This document shows, piece after piece, positions 16,140-25,552 of a stretch of DNA of 64,000 nt. Below the pieces are notes generated by a model that was given only the letters and a program-made list of their open reading frames with translations, did no database searches and had not been told where the DNA came from. A program made the position numbers and the translations under genes. Origin of the DNA: Streptomyces sp. NBC_01353 (GTDB taxonomy: Bacteria; Actinomycetota; Actinomycetes; Streptomycetales; Streptomycetaceae); contig NZ_CP108352.1 in the NCBI RefSeq assembly GCF_036237275.1, forward strand, positions 1,736,001-1,800,000, given 5' to 3'. How positions within the stretch are numbered: the stretch's first letter is position 1; every line of letters starts with the position of its first letter.

Positions 16140-18983
16140 ATGGAAGGGAAACCGAGGAAGTGGACGGGTGACAGCCGAATCAGTGACGACAGCCGAACCT
16201 CCGAGAAGCACCCCATGAGCGGACGTCTTGGCCGCCGACCCAAGGGGCTGGGGCTGCGCAGTGTCGCCGGGCAGGTGTTCGCCCTGCAGGCGATCATCGT
16301 CGTGCTGCTGGTGACCGCCGGGACGCTGGCCCTGCTCTTCCAGGCTCGGTACGACACGGAGCGCGACGCGCGCAACCGTTCGCTGGCAGCGGCGGAGGCC
16401 TTCGCGCACGCGCCGGGGCTTGTCGACTCCCTGAAGGCGCCCGATCCGACCGCCCTTCTCCAGACGCGGGCCGAGACCGCCCGCATGGCCTCGGGGCTCG
16501 ACTTCCTCGCCGTGATGACGCCCGACGGGATCCGTTACACGGACTCCAGGCCGGAGCTGATCGGGCAGCGCGCCACCGGCGACATCGCCAGGGCCAGGGC
16601 CGGTGAGTCGTTCACGGAGATCTTCACCGGGGAGCCGACGGACGCCGTCCGGGCCATCGTCCCGGTGCGGACCGAGGACGGCGACATCGTCGGCCTGGTC
16701 GGCGCGGGGGTCGAGATCCAGAACGTCGGCAACGTGGTCGAGGACCAGCTGCCGCTGCTGTTCGGCACGGCCGCGGGAGCGCTGCTGCTGGCGGTGGGCG
16801 GCGCGGCACTGGTGAGTCGGCGGCTGCGCCGGCAGACCCACGGCCTGGGCCCGCTGGAGATGACCCGGATCAACGAGCACCACGAGGCGGTCCTGCACGC
16901 GGTGCGCGAGGGCGTGATGATCATCGACGCGGACCGTCGGCTGCTGCTCGCCAACGACGAGGCGCGCCGCCTGCTCGACCTGGCGCCCGACGCCGAGCGA
17001 CGGCACGTCACCGAGCTGGGCCTGGACCCCCGTACCGCCGCGCTGCTCTCCTCCGGACGGGTCGTGACCGACGAGGTGCATCTGGCGGGCGACCGGCTGC
17101 TCGCCGTCAACGTACGCCCCACGGAGCCGTACCGGGGGCGGCCCACGGGGACCGTGATGACCCTGCGGGACTCGACCGAACTCAGCACGGTCTCGGGCCG
17201 GGCGGAGGTGGCCCGGGGCCGACTGCAACTGCTGTACGAGGCCGGGGTGCGGATCGGGACGACGCTGGACGTCGTACGGACCGCGGAGGAGCTGACGGAG
17301 GTCGCCGTCCCGCGCTTCGCGGACTTCGTCACCGTGGAGCTGCTGGAGCCGGTGCTGCGCGGCGAGGAGCCGTCGGGGGCGTTCACCGAGATGCGTCGTA
17401 CGGCGTTGAACGGCACCCGCACGGAGCATCCGTTCCAGCCGGTGGGCGACGTGATCAGGTTCGTCGTGCCGACCACGCCGATGGCGAGGGCGCTCGACGC
17501 CGGTCACGCGGTGCTGGTGGCGGACCTGACGACGGCCGAGGGCTGGCAGGCCCAGGACCCCGAGGGGGCGACGGACGCCCTGGCGTACGGGCTCCACTCG
17601 CTCGTGGCCGTGCCGCTGCTGGCCCGGGGTGTCGTCCTGGGGATGGCCAACTTCTGGCGGGCCGAGACCGACGACGCCTTCGGGGAGGAGGACCTGACGT
17701 TCGCGGAGGAGCTGACCGCGCGCGCCGCGGTCTCGATCGACAACGCCCGCCGGTTCACCCGCGAGCACGCCATGGCGGTGACGCTTCAGCGCAGTCTGCT
17801 CCCCCGCGTGCTGCCCGAGCTGTCGGCGGTCGACGTGGCCTACCGCTACCTGCCGGCGAAGGCGGGCGTCGGCGGCGACTGGTTCGACGTGATCCCGCTG
17901 CCGGGCGCCCGGGTGGCGCTGGTCGTCGGCGATGTCGTGGGGCACGGTCTCCATGCCGCGGCGTCGATGGGCCGGCTGCGTACGGCGGTGCACAACTTCT
18001 CCACCCTGGACCTGCCGCCCGACGAGCTCCTGGGCCACCTCGACGAGCTGATCGACCGGATCGACCAGCCTGACACGGGCGGCGGGCAGGGCGGCGGCGA
18101 GGCCGGTGCGGGCGACGCCGAGGACGAGGGGAACGGGGGCAACGAGCGGATGACCGGCGCCACCTGCCTGTACGTGGTCTACGACCCGGCGAGCGGGCGC
18201 TGCACCATGGCCCGGGCCGGGCATCCCGGGCCGGCGCTGGTGCACCGCGACGGCCGGGTGGAGTTCCCTGAGGTGCCTGCCGGGCTGCCGCTGGGGGTGG
18301 GCGGGATGCCGTTCGAGGCGACCGAGCTGCAACTGCCGGAAGGGAGTCGGCTGGTGCTGTTCACGGACGGTCTTCTGGAGGATCGCGACCGGGACTTCGA
18401 CACGGGGCTCGGGCTCCTGTGCGACGCGCTGGCCACGACGGGGCGCAGTCCGGAGCAGGCCTGCGCCGACGTCCTGACCGCGCTGCTCGTGCCCGCTCCG
18501 GACGACGACATCGTGCTGCTGATGGCCGACACCCAGCGCCTGGAGGCCGACCGGATCGCGGAGTGGGAGGTGCCCGCCGACCCGGCCGAGGTCTCCCGGG
18601 TCCGCAACGCGGGCGCCGCGCAGCTGGGCGCCTGGGGGCTGGACTCTCTCTCGTTCACCGCCGAACTCATCCTCAGCGAACTCATCACCAACGCGATCCG
18701 GTACGGCGCCGAGCCCATCCGGGTCCGGCTGCTCCGCGACCGCCGTCTGATCTGCGAGATCTCCGACGGCAGCAGCACCGCCCCGCATCTGCGCTACGCG
18801 GCCACCACCGACGAGGGCGGCCGTGGCCTGTTCCTCGTGGCCCAGTTCGCCGAGCGGTGGGGCACCCGCTACACCAAGCGCGGCAAGGTCATCTGGGCGG
18901 AACTTCCCCTGACCACGCGCGACTCGGAGCTGCCGGGGCTGCCGGTGCCGGACCTCGACGCCCTGGAGGACCTGGCCTGGTGA
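16140..18983 (+). CDS. membrane sensor PP2C phosphatase with PAS, GAF, SpoIIE and HATPase domains
   Basis: 947-residue multidomain signalling protein. A transmembrane helix at about 45-65 and a second at about 205-225 bracket an extracytoplasmic sensor of the CitA/DcuS type (VMTPDGIRYTDSRPE). Then come PAS (about 250-360), GAF (390-540), a SpoIIE-type PP2C phosphatase (565-775; GVGGDWFDVIPLP, VVGDVVGHG) and a C-terminal HATPase of the anti-sigma kinase type (SELITNAIRYG, DEGGRGLFLVAQ). It should switch a serine-phosphorylated anti-sigma antagonist. The ATG at 16140 has AGGAG close by; the ATG at 16215 is the alternative. Convergent with a second phosphatase 43 bases downstream. Confidence 0.9.
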   Translation: MEGKPRKWTGDSRISDDSRTSEKHPMSGRLGRRPKGLGLRSVAGQVFALQAIIVVLLVTAGTLALLFQARYDTERDARNRSLAAAEAFAHAPGLVDSLKAPDPTALLQTRAETARMASGLDFLAVMTPDGIRYTDSRPELIGQRATGDIARARAGESFTEIFTGEPTDAVRAIVPVRTEDGDIVGLVGAGVEIQNVGNVVEDQLPLLFGTAAGALLLAVGGAALVSRRLRRQTHGLGPLEMTRINEHHEAVLHAVREGVMIIDADRRLLLANDEARRLLDLAPDAERRHVTELGLDPRTAALLSSGRVVTDEVHLAGDRLLAVNVRPTEPYRGRPTGTVMTLRDSTELSTVSGRAEVARGRLQLLYEAGVRIGTTLDVVRTAEELTEVAVPRFADFVTVELLEPVLRGEEPSGAFTEMRRTALNGTRTEHPFQPVGDVIRFVVPTTPMARALDAGHAVLVADLTTAEGWQAQDPEGATDALAYGLHSLVAVPLLARGVVLGMANFWRAETDDAFGEEDLTFAEELTARAAVSIDNARRFTREHAMAVTLQRSLLPRVLPELSAVDVAYRYLPAKAGVGGDWFDVIPLPGARVALVVGDVVGHGLHAAASMGRLRTAVHNFSTLDLPPDELLGHLDELIDRIDQPDTGGGQGGGEAGAGDAEDEGNGGNERMTGATCLYVVYDPASGRCTMARAGHPGPALVHRDGRVEFPEVPAGLPLGVGGMPFEATELQLPEGSRLVLFTDGLLEDRDRDFDTGLGLLCDALATTGRSPEQACADVLTALLVPAPDDDIVLLMADTQRLEADRIAEWEVPADPAEVSRVRNAGAAQLGAWGLDSLSFTAELILSELITNAIRYGAEPIRVRLLRDRRLICEISDGSSTAPHLRYAATTDEGGRGLFLVAQFAERWGTRYTKRGKVIWAELPLTTRDSELPGLPVPDLDALEDLAW

Positions 18984-19026
18984 GTCGGCGCGGGCGCCTC
19001 CGGCCCGGCGAGTCGGCGTCCCGCCG

Positions 19027-21087
19027 TCACCGCAGGGGCGTGCGGGCCAGGAGTACGGCCACGTCGTCCGACGGTGCGCAGGGCAGCAGTTGCGCGAGGA
19101 TGTCGTCGCAGAGCTGGCTGAGCGGCTGTTCGATGTGCAGCAGCGCCTGGGCGAGCTGATCCATGCCCTGGTCGAGGTCCCGGTCCCTCGCCTCGATGAG
19201 ACCGTCGGTGTACAGCACCAGCAGGCTGCCCGGCGGGAGCCGCAGCTCCTCGGTCCGGAAGTCCTGGGCGCCGGTGCCGAGCGGGGTGCCGGGCGGGCCC
19301 TCCAGAAAGGTGATCGCGCCGTCCGCCGTGGCCACGGCCGGTGGGGGATGGCCGGCCCGGGCGATGACGACCCCGCCGGTGGCGGGGTCGTGGACGGCGT
19401 AGACACAGGTCGCCATCTCGTCCTCGCCCAGGTCGGCGACGGCTGCGTCGAGGGAGCGGAGCAGTTGGGCGGGCGGCACCCCGTGCCGGGCGAGGGTACG
19501 TACGGCCGTACGGAGCTGGCCCATGACGGCCGCGGCGTGGATGCCGTGCCCCATGACGTCGCCGATGACGAGACCTGTCCTGCCCTCGGGCAGGGTGATG
19601 ACGTCGAACCAGTCGCCGCCCACGTCGTGGTCGCTCGCGGGGAGGTAGCGGCCGGTGAGCTCCAGGCCGTCGACCTTGGGCAGGGCGCTGTTGGTGAGGC
19701 TGCGTTGCAGCGTGAGGGCGGCCTCGCGCTGGGTGGTGTACATGCGGGCGTTGTCGATGTTCAGGGCCGCGCGGGCGACCAGTTCGTCGACGAGGACGCA
19801 GTCCTGCTCGTCGAAGGGTTCGCGCTCGCGGAGGCGGGTCACGGTGACGGCGCCGAGCACCTTGCCGCGGGCCACGAGCGGGACGAGGCGCGCGGAGCCG
19901 ATGTTGGCCACGAAGTAGGCCTTGAGGGGGTCGGTGCGGGGGTCGGGGAAGAGCGCGGGGAGGTCCGAGTGGTAGAGGTTCATCGGCCGGGCGTCGGTGA
20001 TGACCTGCTCGTACACGGTGCCGAGCGGGATCTGGAAGGTCTGTCCCGGGGCGAGCAGGGCAGTGGGCGCGGTCGGATCGGGGAAGACGGCCGCGAGGCG
20101 GCGCAGCAGGCCCTGGCTGGAGGCGCCCGCCTCGTCCGGTTCGATGACGCTCTCGAGCATCTGCACATCGGCCGAGTCGGCGAGCTGCGGCACCAGGACC
20201 TGGACGATCTCCTCGGCGGTCTGGCTCAGGTCGAGGGTGGTGCCGATCCGGGTGCCCGCCTCCGCGAGCAGGGCGAAGCGGTGCCGGGCCCGTTCGGCCT
20301 CGACGAGCGCGCGCTGGCCCTCGGTGATGTCGATGAGGGAGGCGATCAGGCCGAGCCGCCGGCCCGAGCCGTCGAGGAGCGGGGCGTAGGAGCAGGACCA
20401 GGTCCGGTCGTGGTCGGGGTCGGCCGAGGTCCGGCCGGTGCGGCGCACGTCGACGACGGCCTCGCCACGTTCGAGGACCTGCCGCATGGTGGCTTCCAGC
20501 GCGACGGCGTTGACACCGGGCACCACCTCGGTCAGCCGTTTGCCCAGGTGCTCTTCGGCGGAGGCCCCGTTCATCCGCGCGAGGGCGTCGTTGACCCGGA
20601 GGAACCGCAGGTCCGGGCCGAGGGTGGCGAGGCCGATGGGCGACTGGGTGAAGAGGCTCTGGAGGGCGGCGAGCGAGTCCCGCATCCGCAGGACCTCGGA
20701 GGTCTCCACGGCGATGAGCATCGCGCCGGGCCGCCCCTGGGGGTCGACCTCGGGGACGATCCACATCTCCATCGTGATCTGGTGACCGTCACGGTGACGT
20801 ACGGGCAGGGTGCCGACGACGGTCTCGCCGGCCTGGACACGGCGGGTCAGCTGATCGGCGAGTTCCCGGTTGGCGTCGGGGACCAGAATGGGTGAGGCGG
20901 GGCGTCCGAGGACGTCCTCGGGACGGTGGCCGAGCAGGTCCTGGGCGGCCAGCGACCACTCCACGACACACCCGTCCGAGTCCTCCCTCCACAGGGCGAT
21001 CGGAAGCAGCTCGCGCAGTACACCCGCGTATCCGATGGCCGCCGGTGGCCGTTCCGGCGTCTCGCTCGGCGACTGAAAAGTGTCCAA
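19027..21087 (-). CDS. SpoIIE-family PP2C phosphatase with two PAS domains and GAF
   Basis: 686-residue soluble signalling phosphatase. Two PAS domains occupy about 20-140 and 145-270 (first LRELLPIALWRED; second LFTQSPIGLATLGPDLRF), GAF about 280-440, and the PP2C catalytic domain about 460-680 with VGGDWFDVITLPEGRTGLV, VMGHGIHAA and SDDVAVLLAR. It has no transmembrane segment and lacks the HATPase of its convergent neighbour. The start is TTG at 21087, with only a weak ribosome site, so it could be shorter. Probably acts in a partner-switching pathway; the target is not visible here. Confidence 0.88.
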   Translation of the reverse strand: MDTFQSPSETPERPPAAIGYAGVLRELLPIALWREDSDGCVVEWSLAAQDLLGHRPEDVLGRPASPILVPDANRELADQLTRRVQAGETVVGTLPVRHRDGHQITMEMWIVPEVDPQGRPGAMLIAVETSEVLRMRDSLAALQSLFTQSPIGLATLGPDLRFLRVNDALARMNGASAEEHLGKRLTEVVPGVNAVALEATMRQVLERGEAVVDVRRTGRTSADPDHDRTWSCSYAPLLDGSGRRLGLIASLIDITEGQRALVEAERARHRFALLAEAGTRIGTTLDLSQTAEEIVQVLVPQLADSADVQMLESVIEPDEAGASSQGLLRRLAAVFPDPTAPTALLAPGQTFQIPLGTVYEQVITDARPMNLYHSDLPALFPDPRTDPLKAYFVANIGSARLVPLVARGKVLGAVTVTRLREREPFDEQDCVLVDELVARAALNIDNARMYTTQREAALTLQRSLTNSALPKVDGLELTGRYLPASDHDVGGDWFDVITLPEGRTGLVIGDVMGHGIHAAAVMGQLRTAVRTLARHGVPPAQLLRSLDAAVADLGEDEMATCVYAVHDPATGGVVIARAGHPPPAVATADGAITFLEGPPGTPLGTGAQDFRTEELRLPPGSLLVLYTDGLIEARDRDLDQGMDQLAQALLHIEQPLSQLCDDILAQLLPCAPSDDVAVLLARTPLR

Positions 21088-21341
21088 CGCTTCGACCTAA
21101 CCCCGGGGGGTGTTTTCCTTCCTCATCACCCTATCCGAGCCGTCGGAACGGGGCGCTGTGGCACCGCTCCGTACAGTGCGGGCTCCCCTCCGCCGCTTGG
21201 ACCCCGCCGCTGTCCACCCGCGGACGCCATGTGATCGATGCCCACAGCAACCGTTTCCGGCTGCGGTCCGGCAACGGGGACGGCGCCCGGACCTCCCCGG
21301 TCTCCCTGCTGTGCCGCCCCGCTCCCCCGGAGGCGGGACGG

Positions 21342-22547
21342 TCAGACGGACGACATGGCGTGGGGCGTCTCCAGGACGGCGGCGATGCCCTGCGCCAGGT
21401 ACGGGATCCGGTGCGCGGAGACGCCCGCGATGTTGATGCGGCCCGTGGTCGTGCCGTAGATGCCGAACCGCTCGCGCAGCAGGCCCATCCGGTCGGGCGT
21501 GAGCGGCAGCATCGAGAACATGCCCTTCTGCCGCGCCAGTGACGTCGCCTGCTCGTCCTGGCCGAGGGCGCGGAGATGGGCGACGAGGTCGGCGCGGTTG
21601 GCCGTGATGCGGTGCCGCATCCCCTCGAGTTCCGCGAGCCACGCGGTCCTCAGCCGCTCGTCCGCCAGGACGGTGGCGACGACGGCGGCGCCGTGCTCGG
21701 GCGGCATGGAGTACAGGGTGCGCGCGGCGTTCTGGAGTGCCGTCTCGACATGCGTCAGCGCCTTGCCGGACGAGCCCACGACCATGGCACACCCGGTGCG
21801 ATCGCTGTACAGGCCGAAGTTCTTGGAGCAGCTGACGGCGATCAGCACCTCGGGCAGCCGCTCGGCCAGCATCCGGGTGGCCCGCAGGTCGGCGGCGAGG
21901 CCGTCGCCGAGCCCGTGGTACGCGAGGTCGACGAAGGGGACCCAGCCATGGGTCGCGGCGAGTGCGGCCAGCTCCTCCCACATGGCGAAGGAGGGGTCGA
22001 CCCCGGTGGGGTTGTGGCAGCAGCCCTGGAGCAGGACGACGTCGTCCCGGCGGGCGGCGCTCAGATCGTCGAGAACCGCCGCGGTGTCCGGCAGCCCTGT
22101 GGAGTCGAGCCTGCCGTACGTCCGGACCCGGAGGCCGGCGCCTTCCAGGATGGGGCGGTGATTGACGTACGCGGGGTCGCTGATCCACACCGTGGTGCCG
22201 GGGCGCGTCCGGCTCACGAGATCGGCGAGCAGACGCAGGGCTCCGGTGCCCGCCACGGTCTGGACGGCGGTCGCCCGCGCGGTCAGGGCCTCGGTGCCGA
22301 GGACCATGGACAGCATGGCGCGGTTGAAGGCGATGTTGCCGGAGAGCCCACGGTACTCCTTGGAGGCTGAGCGTTCCGCCAGGCGTATCTCGGCCTCCCT
22401 GACCGCCGCCATGACGGGGGTGACACCGGTGTGGTCGCGGTAGACGCCGAGTACGAGGTTCAGGCGCTCGGGTCGCGGATCGGCGGCGTACTCGGCGGCG
22501 AGGTCCCACAGCGGGTCCACGGGCGGGGCGGGCAGAAGCTCAAGCAT
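21342..22547 (-). CDS. aromatic/aspartate-type aminotransferase (class I, PLP)
   Basis: 401-residue fold-type I aminotransferase of the AspC/TyrB kind. It shows LNLVLGVYRDHTGVTPVM, the cofactor region VAGTGALRLLADL, ASN-type HNPTGVDPS (substrate carboxylate and PLP contact), and the PLP-lysine in AVSCSKNFGLYSDRTG, the normal SxSKNxGLYxxR signature. The ATG at 22547 overlaps the end of the EamA exporter by eight bases, so the two are coupled. With the exporter and a divergent Lrp regulator, this reads as an amino acid catabolism or overflow unit. Substrate preference (aromatic or aspartate) cannot be fixed from sequence. Confidence 0.88.
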   Translation of the reverse strand: MLELLPAPPVDPLWDLAAEYAADPRPERLNLVLGVYRDHTGVTPVMAAVREAEIRLAERSASKEYRGLSGNIAFNRAMLSMVLGTEALTARATAVQTVAGTGALRLLADLVSRTRPGTTVWISDPAYVNHRPILEGAGLRVRTYGRLDSTGLPDTAAVLDDLSAARRDDVVLLQGCCHNPTGVDPSFAMWEELAALAATHGWVPFVDLAYHGLGDGLAADLRATRMLAERLPEVLIAVSCSKNFGLYSDRTGCAMVVGSSGKALTHVETALQNAARTLYSMPPEHGAAVVATVLADERLRTAWLAELEGMRHRITANRADLVAHLRALGQDEQATSLARQKGMFSMLPLTPDRMGLLRERFGIYGTTTGRINIAGVSAHRIPYLAQGIAAVLETPHAMSSV

Positions 22548-23505
22548 GGGCGGAGACCTTGGATCGGGGGCGCCGGTTGGCGAGCGCGACGCCGAGGGTG
22601 ATGAGGGGCACGCCGACCATGACGGAGAGGGTCGGCGACTCGTCGAGGAGGGGGATGGCCAGCAGGACGACGGCGACCGGGCTGAGGCTGCCGACGACCG
22701 AGCTGCGCTCCGGTCCCAGCCGGCGGATGGCGAACGCGTACAGCAGCCCGGCACACAGGCCGACGCCCAGGCCCTGGACGACGAGGAACAGCGCGATGTC
22801 GCCACCGGCCGCCCGTGCGAGGCCGGTGGGCAGGACCCCGGTCAGGGTCAGCAGCGCGATGACGGCGAAGGAGGGCAGGCAGAGCAGCCCGATGGACCCG
22901 ATGGGGTCGAGGTCCACTTCGCGCAGACCCACGGTGTAGAGGGCCCACAGACCGCTGGCGACGAGCAGCGTGCCCACGCCGAGCAGCGCGTCCGCGTCCA
23001 GCGCGGCCGTGTGGCGCCACACCAGCGCCACGACGCCTGCCACGATCAGCGCGAGACCGGCCGACTGGGTGCCGCGCGGGACGCTCTTCCCGCCCGCGAC
23101 CATGAGTGCGGAGACGAACAGCGGGACCATGCCCGGGACGATCGCCCCGACGAACGCGGCCGAGGTCAGCGAACCGCCGTACATGGCGGCGAGGAAGAAC
23201 GGAACCCCCGCGCCACAGATGATCTTGACTGCGGGACCGAGCCGCACCGCGGCCAGCCGGCGCCTGCGCCGCCACAGGGCGGGCGCGAGGACCACGAGGG
23301 GCACGCCGAAGCGCAGCAGCGCCGCGTCGGCCGGCAGCAGCGTGGAGGCGCTCAGCGCACGGGCGCTGAGGGCGAACGCGGCCCAGATGGCCACGGTGAG
23401 CAACAGGGCGAGCAACCCGACGGTCTGCGGCGAGAACGACCCGCTCCGGCCGACGCGATGCGTCGGCTCCACGGGCGGTGCCCCCGCCGTTCGTATCCCG
23501 CCCAC
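22540..23505 (-). CDS. EamA/DMT-family transporter
   Basis: 321-residue membrane protein with about ten hydrophobic helices in two EamA repeats, the usual drug/metabolite exporter topology (FAIRRLGPERSSVVGSLSP is the typical end of the second repeat). I start at GTG 23505, which has GGAGGAC six bases upstream; the 44 residues upstream in frame are unlike protein. It overlaps the aminotransferase start. Members often export amino acids or related metabolites. Divergent from the Lrp-type regulator, whose effector may be exported. Confidence 0.84.
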   Translation of the reverse strand: MGGIRTAGAPPVEPTHRVGRSGSFSPQTVGLLALLLTVAIWAAFALSARALSASTLLPADAALLRFGVPLVVLAPALWRRRRRLAAVRLGPAVKIICGAGVPFFLAAMYGGSLTSAAFVGAIVPGMVPLFVSALMVAGGKSVPRGTQSAGLALIVAGVVALVWRHTAALDADALLGVGTLLVASGLWALYTVGLREVDLDPIGSIGLLCLPSFAVIALLTLTGVLPTGLARAAGGDIALFLVVQGLGVGLCAGLLYAFAIRRLGPERSSVVGSLSPVAVVLLAIPLLDESPTLSVMVGVPLITLGVALANRRPRSKVSAHA

Positions 23506-23636
23506 CGAAGAGTCCTCCCGCTCGCACCACTGCTCCAAGCAACGGTAGAGCTTTCGGTGAGGCAGCCGATTGCCAGTTATGCCCTCCAGCCCTAGCGTGG
23601 GGGCAGAATCTGCCAAGGAACGACGAGGGAGCGGCA

Positions 23637-24119
23637 TTGGACGCGGTGGACCTGCAGATCATCCACGAGTTGCAGCAGGACGGCAGGCTGTCCAACCAGG
23701 ATCTCGCCGACCGGATCAGGCTGTCCCCCTCGCCGTGTCTGCGCCGGGTGCGCCGTCTGGAGGAGGCGGGCCTGATCCGGGGCTACACGGCCATGGTGGA
23801 CCAGGTCGCGTTCGGCCTGCCGATCACCGTCTTCGTACGGATCCGGCTGGAACGCCACACCGCCGAGGCCGTCAACGTGTTCGAGGAGCACGTCGGCCTC
23901 ATCGAGCACATCCAGGACTGCTATCTGATGGCCGGCAGCAGCGACTACCTGCTCAGGGTCGTGATCGAGAGCCTGGAGGCGTACGAAGCGCTGGTGCGCA
24001 ACCGGATCCACGCCATCCCCGGTATCGCGTCCATCGAGTCCAGCTTCGCCTTCGGCAGCGTGAAGCAGTCCAGGATCTATCCGCGCCCGACAGCTCCGGG
24101 CGGAATCCGACGGGGCTGA
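23637..24119 (+). CDS. Lrp/AsnC-family transcriptional regulator
   Basis: 160-residue regulator of the feast/famine family. N-terminal helix-turn-helix at about 3-60 (DLQIIHELQQDGRLSNQDLA, then SPSPCLRRVRRLEEAGLIRGY), then the RAM ligand-binding domain with ITVFVRIRLERH and CYLMAGSSDYLLRV. The likely start is TTG at 23637 after GAGGGAG; GTG three codons later is possible. It lies divergent to the exporter-aminotransferase pair, a common layout in which an amino acid effector induces export or breakdown. Confidence 0.88.
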   Translation: MDAVDLQIIHELQQDGRLSNQDLADRIRLSPSPCLRRVRRLEEAGLIRGYTAMVDQVAFGLPITVFVRIRLERHTAEAVNVFEEHVGLIEHIQDCYLMAGSSDYLLRVVIESLEAYEALVRNRIHAIPGIASIESSFAFGSVKQSRIYPRPTAPGGIRRG

Positions 24120-24254
24120 ATCCCGCCCGGCGGCCGAGCCTGTCCGGCGGCCTCCTGAACTGCCGTCACCGAACGGCGGCCGGGGCCCTACCGGTGGGGG
24201 TCGCAGCGCCACCCGACGGCGCCGGGGCGACCGGTCCGGCCCCGGCCGACCGCA

Positions 24255-24818
24255 TCAGAGGCCGAACTCCTGCGGGGAGACGCCGAGTGCCGCGCACGCC
24301 TCACGGAGGACCTGCTCCTCGGCCGGGGCGATGTAGCCGTCCGCGCCGGCGACGACGAAGCCGGTCTGCACGACCGCCTTGGCCTCCACGGGCTTCTTCG
24401 CCGCCTTGGCGATCTCCTGCAGGGCCTCCGTCCTGCCCTGCTGGAAGTTGTACGTCAACTGGTCGACGTGCTTGTTGAACCGCTGCCGCAGCTGGTCCGG
24501 CGGGAAGTTCCGCAGGACGTCGTTCTGCAGGATGAGCGACTCCACATGCTGCCGCTCCACCGGATCGACCGACCCGTCGGCGGCCGCGACCAGCGCGCAC
24601 ATGGCCATGCTCGCGTCCCGGTAGGCGCCGCTCTTGAGCTCCGTCTTGAGGGAGGCGAGCTGGGACTTGAGCACGCCGACGAGCTGGGCCTTCGATCCTC
24701 CGCGCGGCCCCGCGCTCGACCCCGCACCCGGCTGCCCGTGGCCACCGACGCTCCGTGCTCCCTGCGCCTGCTGCTGGAGCCCCTTGGCCTGGTCCTTGAT
24801 CCGGTCCCACATCGCCAT
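24255..24818 (-). CDS. TerB-family tellurite-resistance-like protein
   Basis: 187-residue cytoplasmic protein. The N-terminal 45 residues are a Gln/Gly-rich linker (QAKGLQQQAQGARS). The rest is a helical TerB-like domain with two similar acidic motifs, ADGSVDPVE and ADGYIAPAEEQ, which are the metal-binding positions of this family. Two in-frame ATGs exist (24818 and 24812); the first has GAGGTGG five bases upstream. Function beyond tellurite/metal stress association is not established. Single gene, convergent with the Lrp gene. Confidence 0.85.
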   Translation of the reverse strand: MAMWDRIKDQAKGLQQQAQGARSVGGHGQPGAGSSAGPRGGSKAQLVGVLKSQLASLKTELKSGAYRDASMAMCALVAAADGSVDPVERQHVESLILQNDVLRNFPPDQLRQRFNKHVDQLTYNFQQGRTEALQEIAKAAKKPVEAKAVVQTGFVVAGADGYIAPAEEQVLREACAALGVSPQEFGL

Positions 24819-24910
24819 CCGTGCCACCTCGGCTAGCCGTTCGTCCGCGCGCGTTCCGCACGTCCCCCTGGAAACGGCTGTCGGCCCTTCCGAGTTCCCT
24901 CGCCGCCGGG

Positions 24911-25435
24911 CTACGAGGCGCGGACCCGCACGGCGAAGGCCCGATACGCCTCCTCGTCGAAGAGGACGAACCTGACCTCCTCGACGGCGGTCTCCGTGCT
25001 CCGCACGGTCTCGACGGCGATGCGGGCACCGTCGTCCATCGGCCAGCCGTAGATGCCGGTGGAGATGGCCGGGAAGGCGACGGTACGGGCGCCCAGCTCG
25101 TCGGCCACCCGGAGAGACTCCCGGTAGCACGAGGCCAGCAATTCCGACCGGTCCTCGTCCCGGGACCAGACGGGACCGACGGTGTGGATCACCCACTGGG
25201 CGTCGAGCCGTCCCGCCGTCGTGGCAACGGCTCGACCGGCCGAAAGGCCCCGGCCGTAGTGGCCCGCGCGGAGTGCGCGGCAGGCGTCCAGGATGGCCGG
25301 GCCGCCACGGCGGTGGATCGCGCCGTCGACGCCTCCTCCGCCGAGGAGGGAGGAGTTCGCGGCGTTGACGATCGCGTCGACGTGCTGGTCCGTGATGTCG
25401 CCCAAGTCGAGGACGAGGGACGGCTGCGTGCTCAT
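24911..25435 (-). CDS. macrodomain protein (O-acetyl-ADP-ribose deacetylase-like)
   Basis: 174-residue stand-alone macrodomain. The binding signatures are complete: [20 protein letters not shown] (about 22-41), VIHTVGPVW, and [13 protein letters not shown], which contacts the distal ribose and phosphate. Proteins of this type (YmdB-like) hydrolyse O-acetyl-ADP-ribose, the by-product of sirtuins, or remove mono-ADP-ribose. It is about 11 kb from the Sir2 gene of this window, not in one operon. ATG at 25435. Length and motifs are normal. Confidence 0.92.
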   Translation of the reverse strand: MSTQPSLVLDLGDITDQHVDAIVNAANSSLLGGGGVDGAIHRRGGPAILDACRALRAGHYGRGLSAGRAVATTAGRLDAQWVIHTVGPVWSRDEDRSELLASCYRESLRVADELGARTVAFPAISTGIYGWPMDDGARIAVETVRSTETAVEEVRFVLFDEEAYRAFAVRVRAS

Positions 25436-25552
25436 GGAGCCATCATCGCGCCGTCCTCGCGCCGGCGCCTCGGAAATACGTACGGCTCGGATGAGCTCCG
25501 GCGGCTCGGGCGGCCTCCGAGGCTCGGACGGACACCGGCCGCCGTACGGTCG

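Noticed and set aside
21088-21341. Possible gene in the gap between the second phosphatase and the aminotransferase
   Set aside because: Frames are open only by GC bias, with no start plus ribosome site and no recognisable protein.
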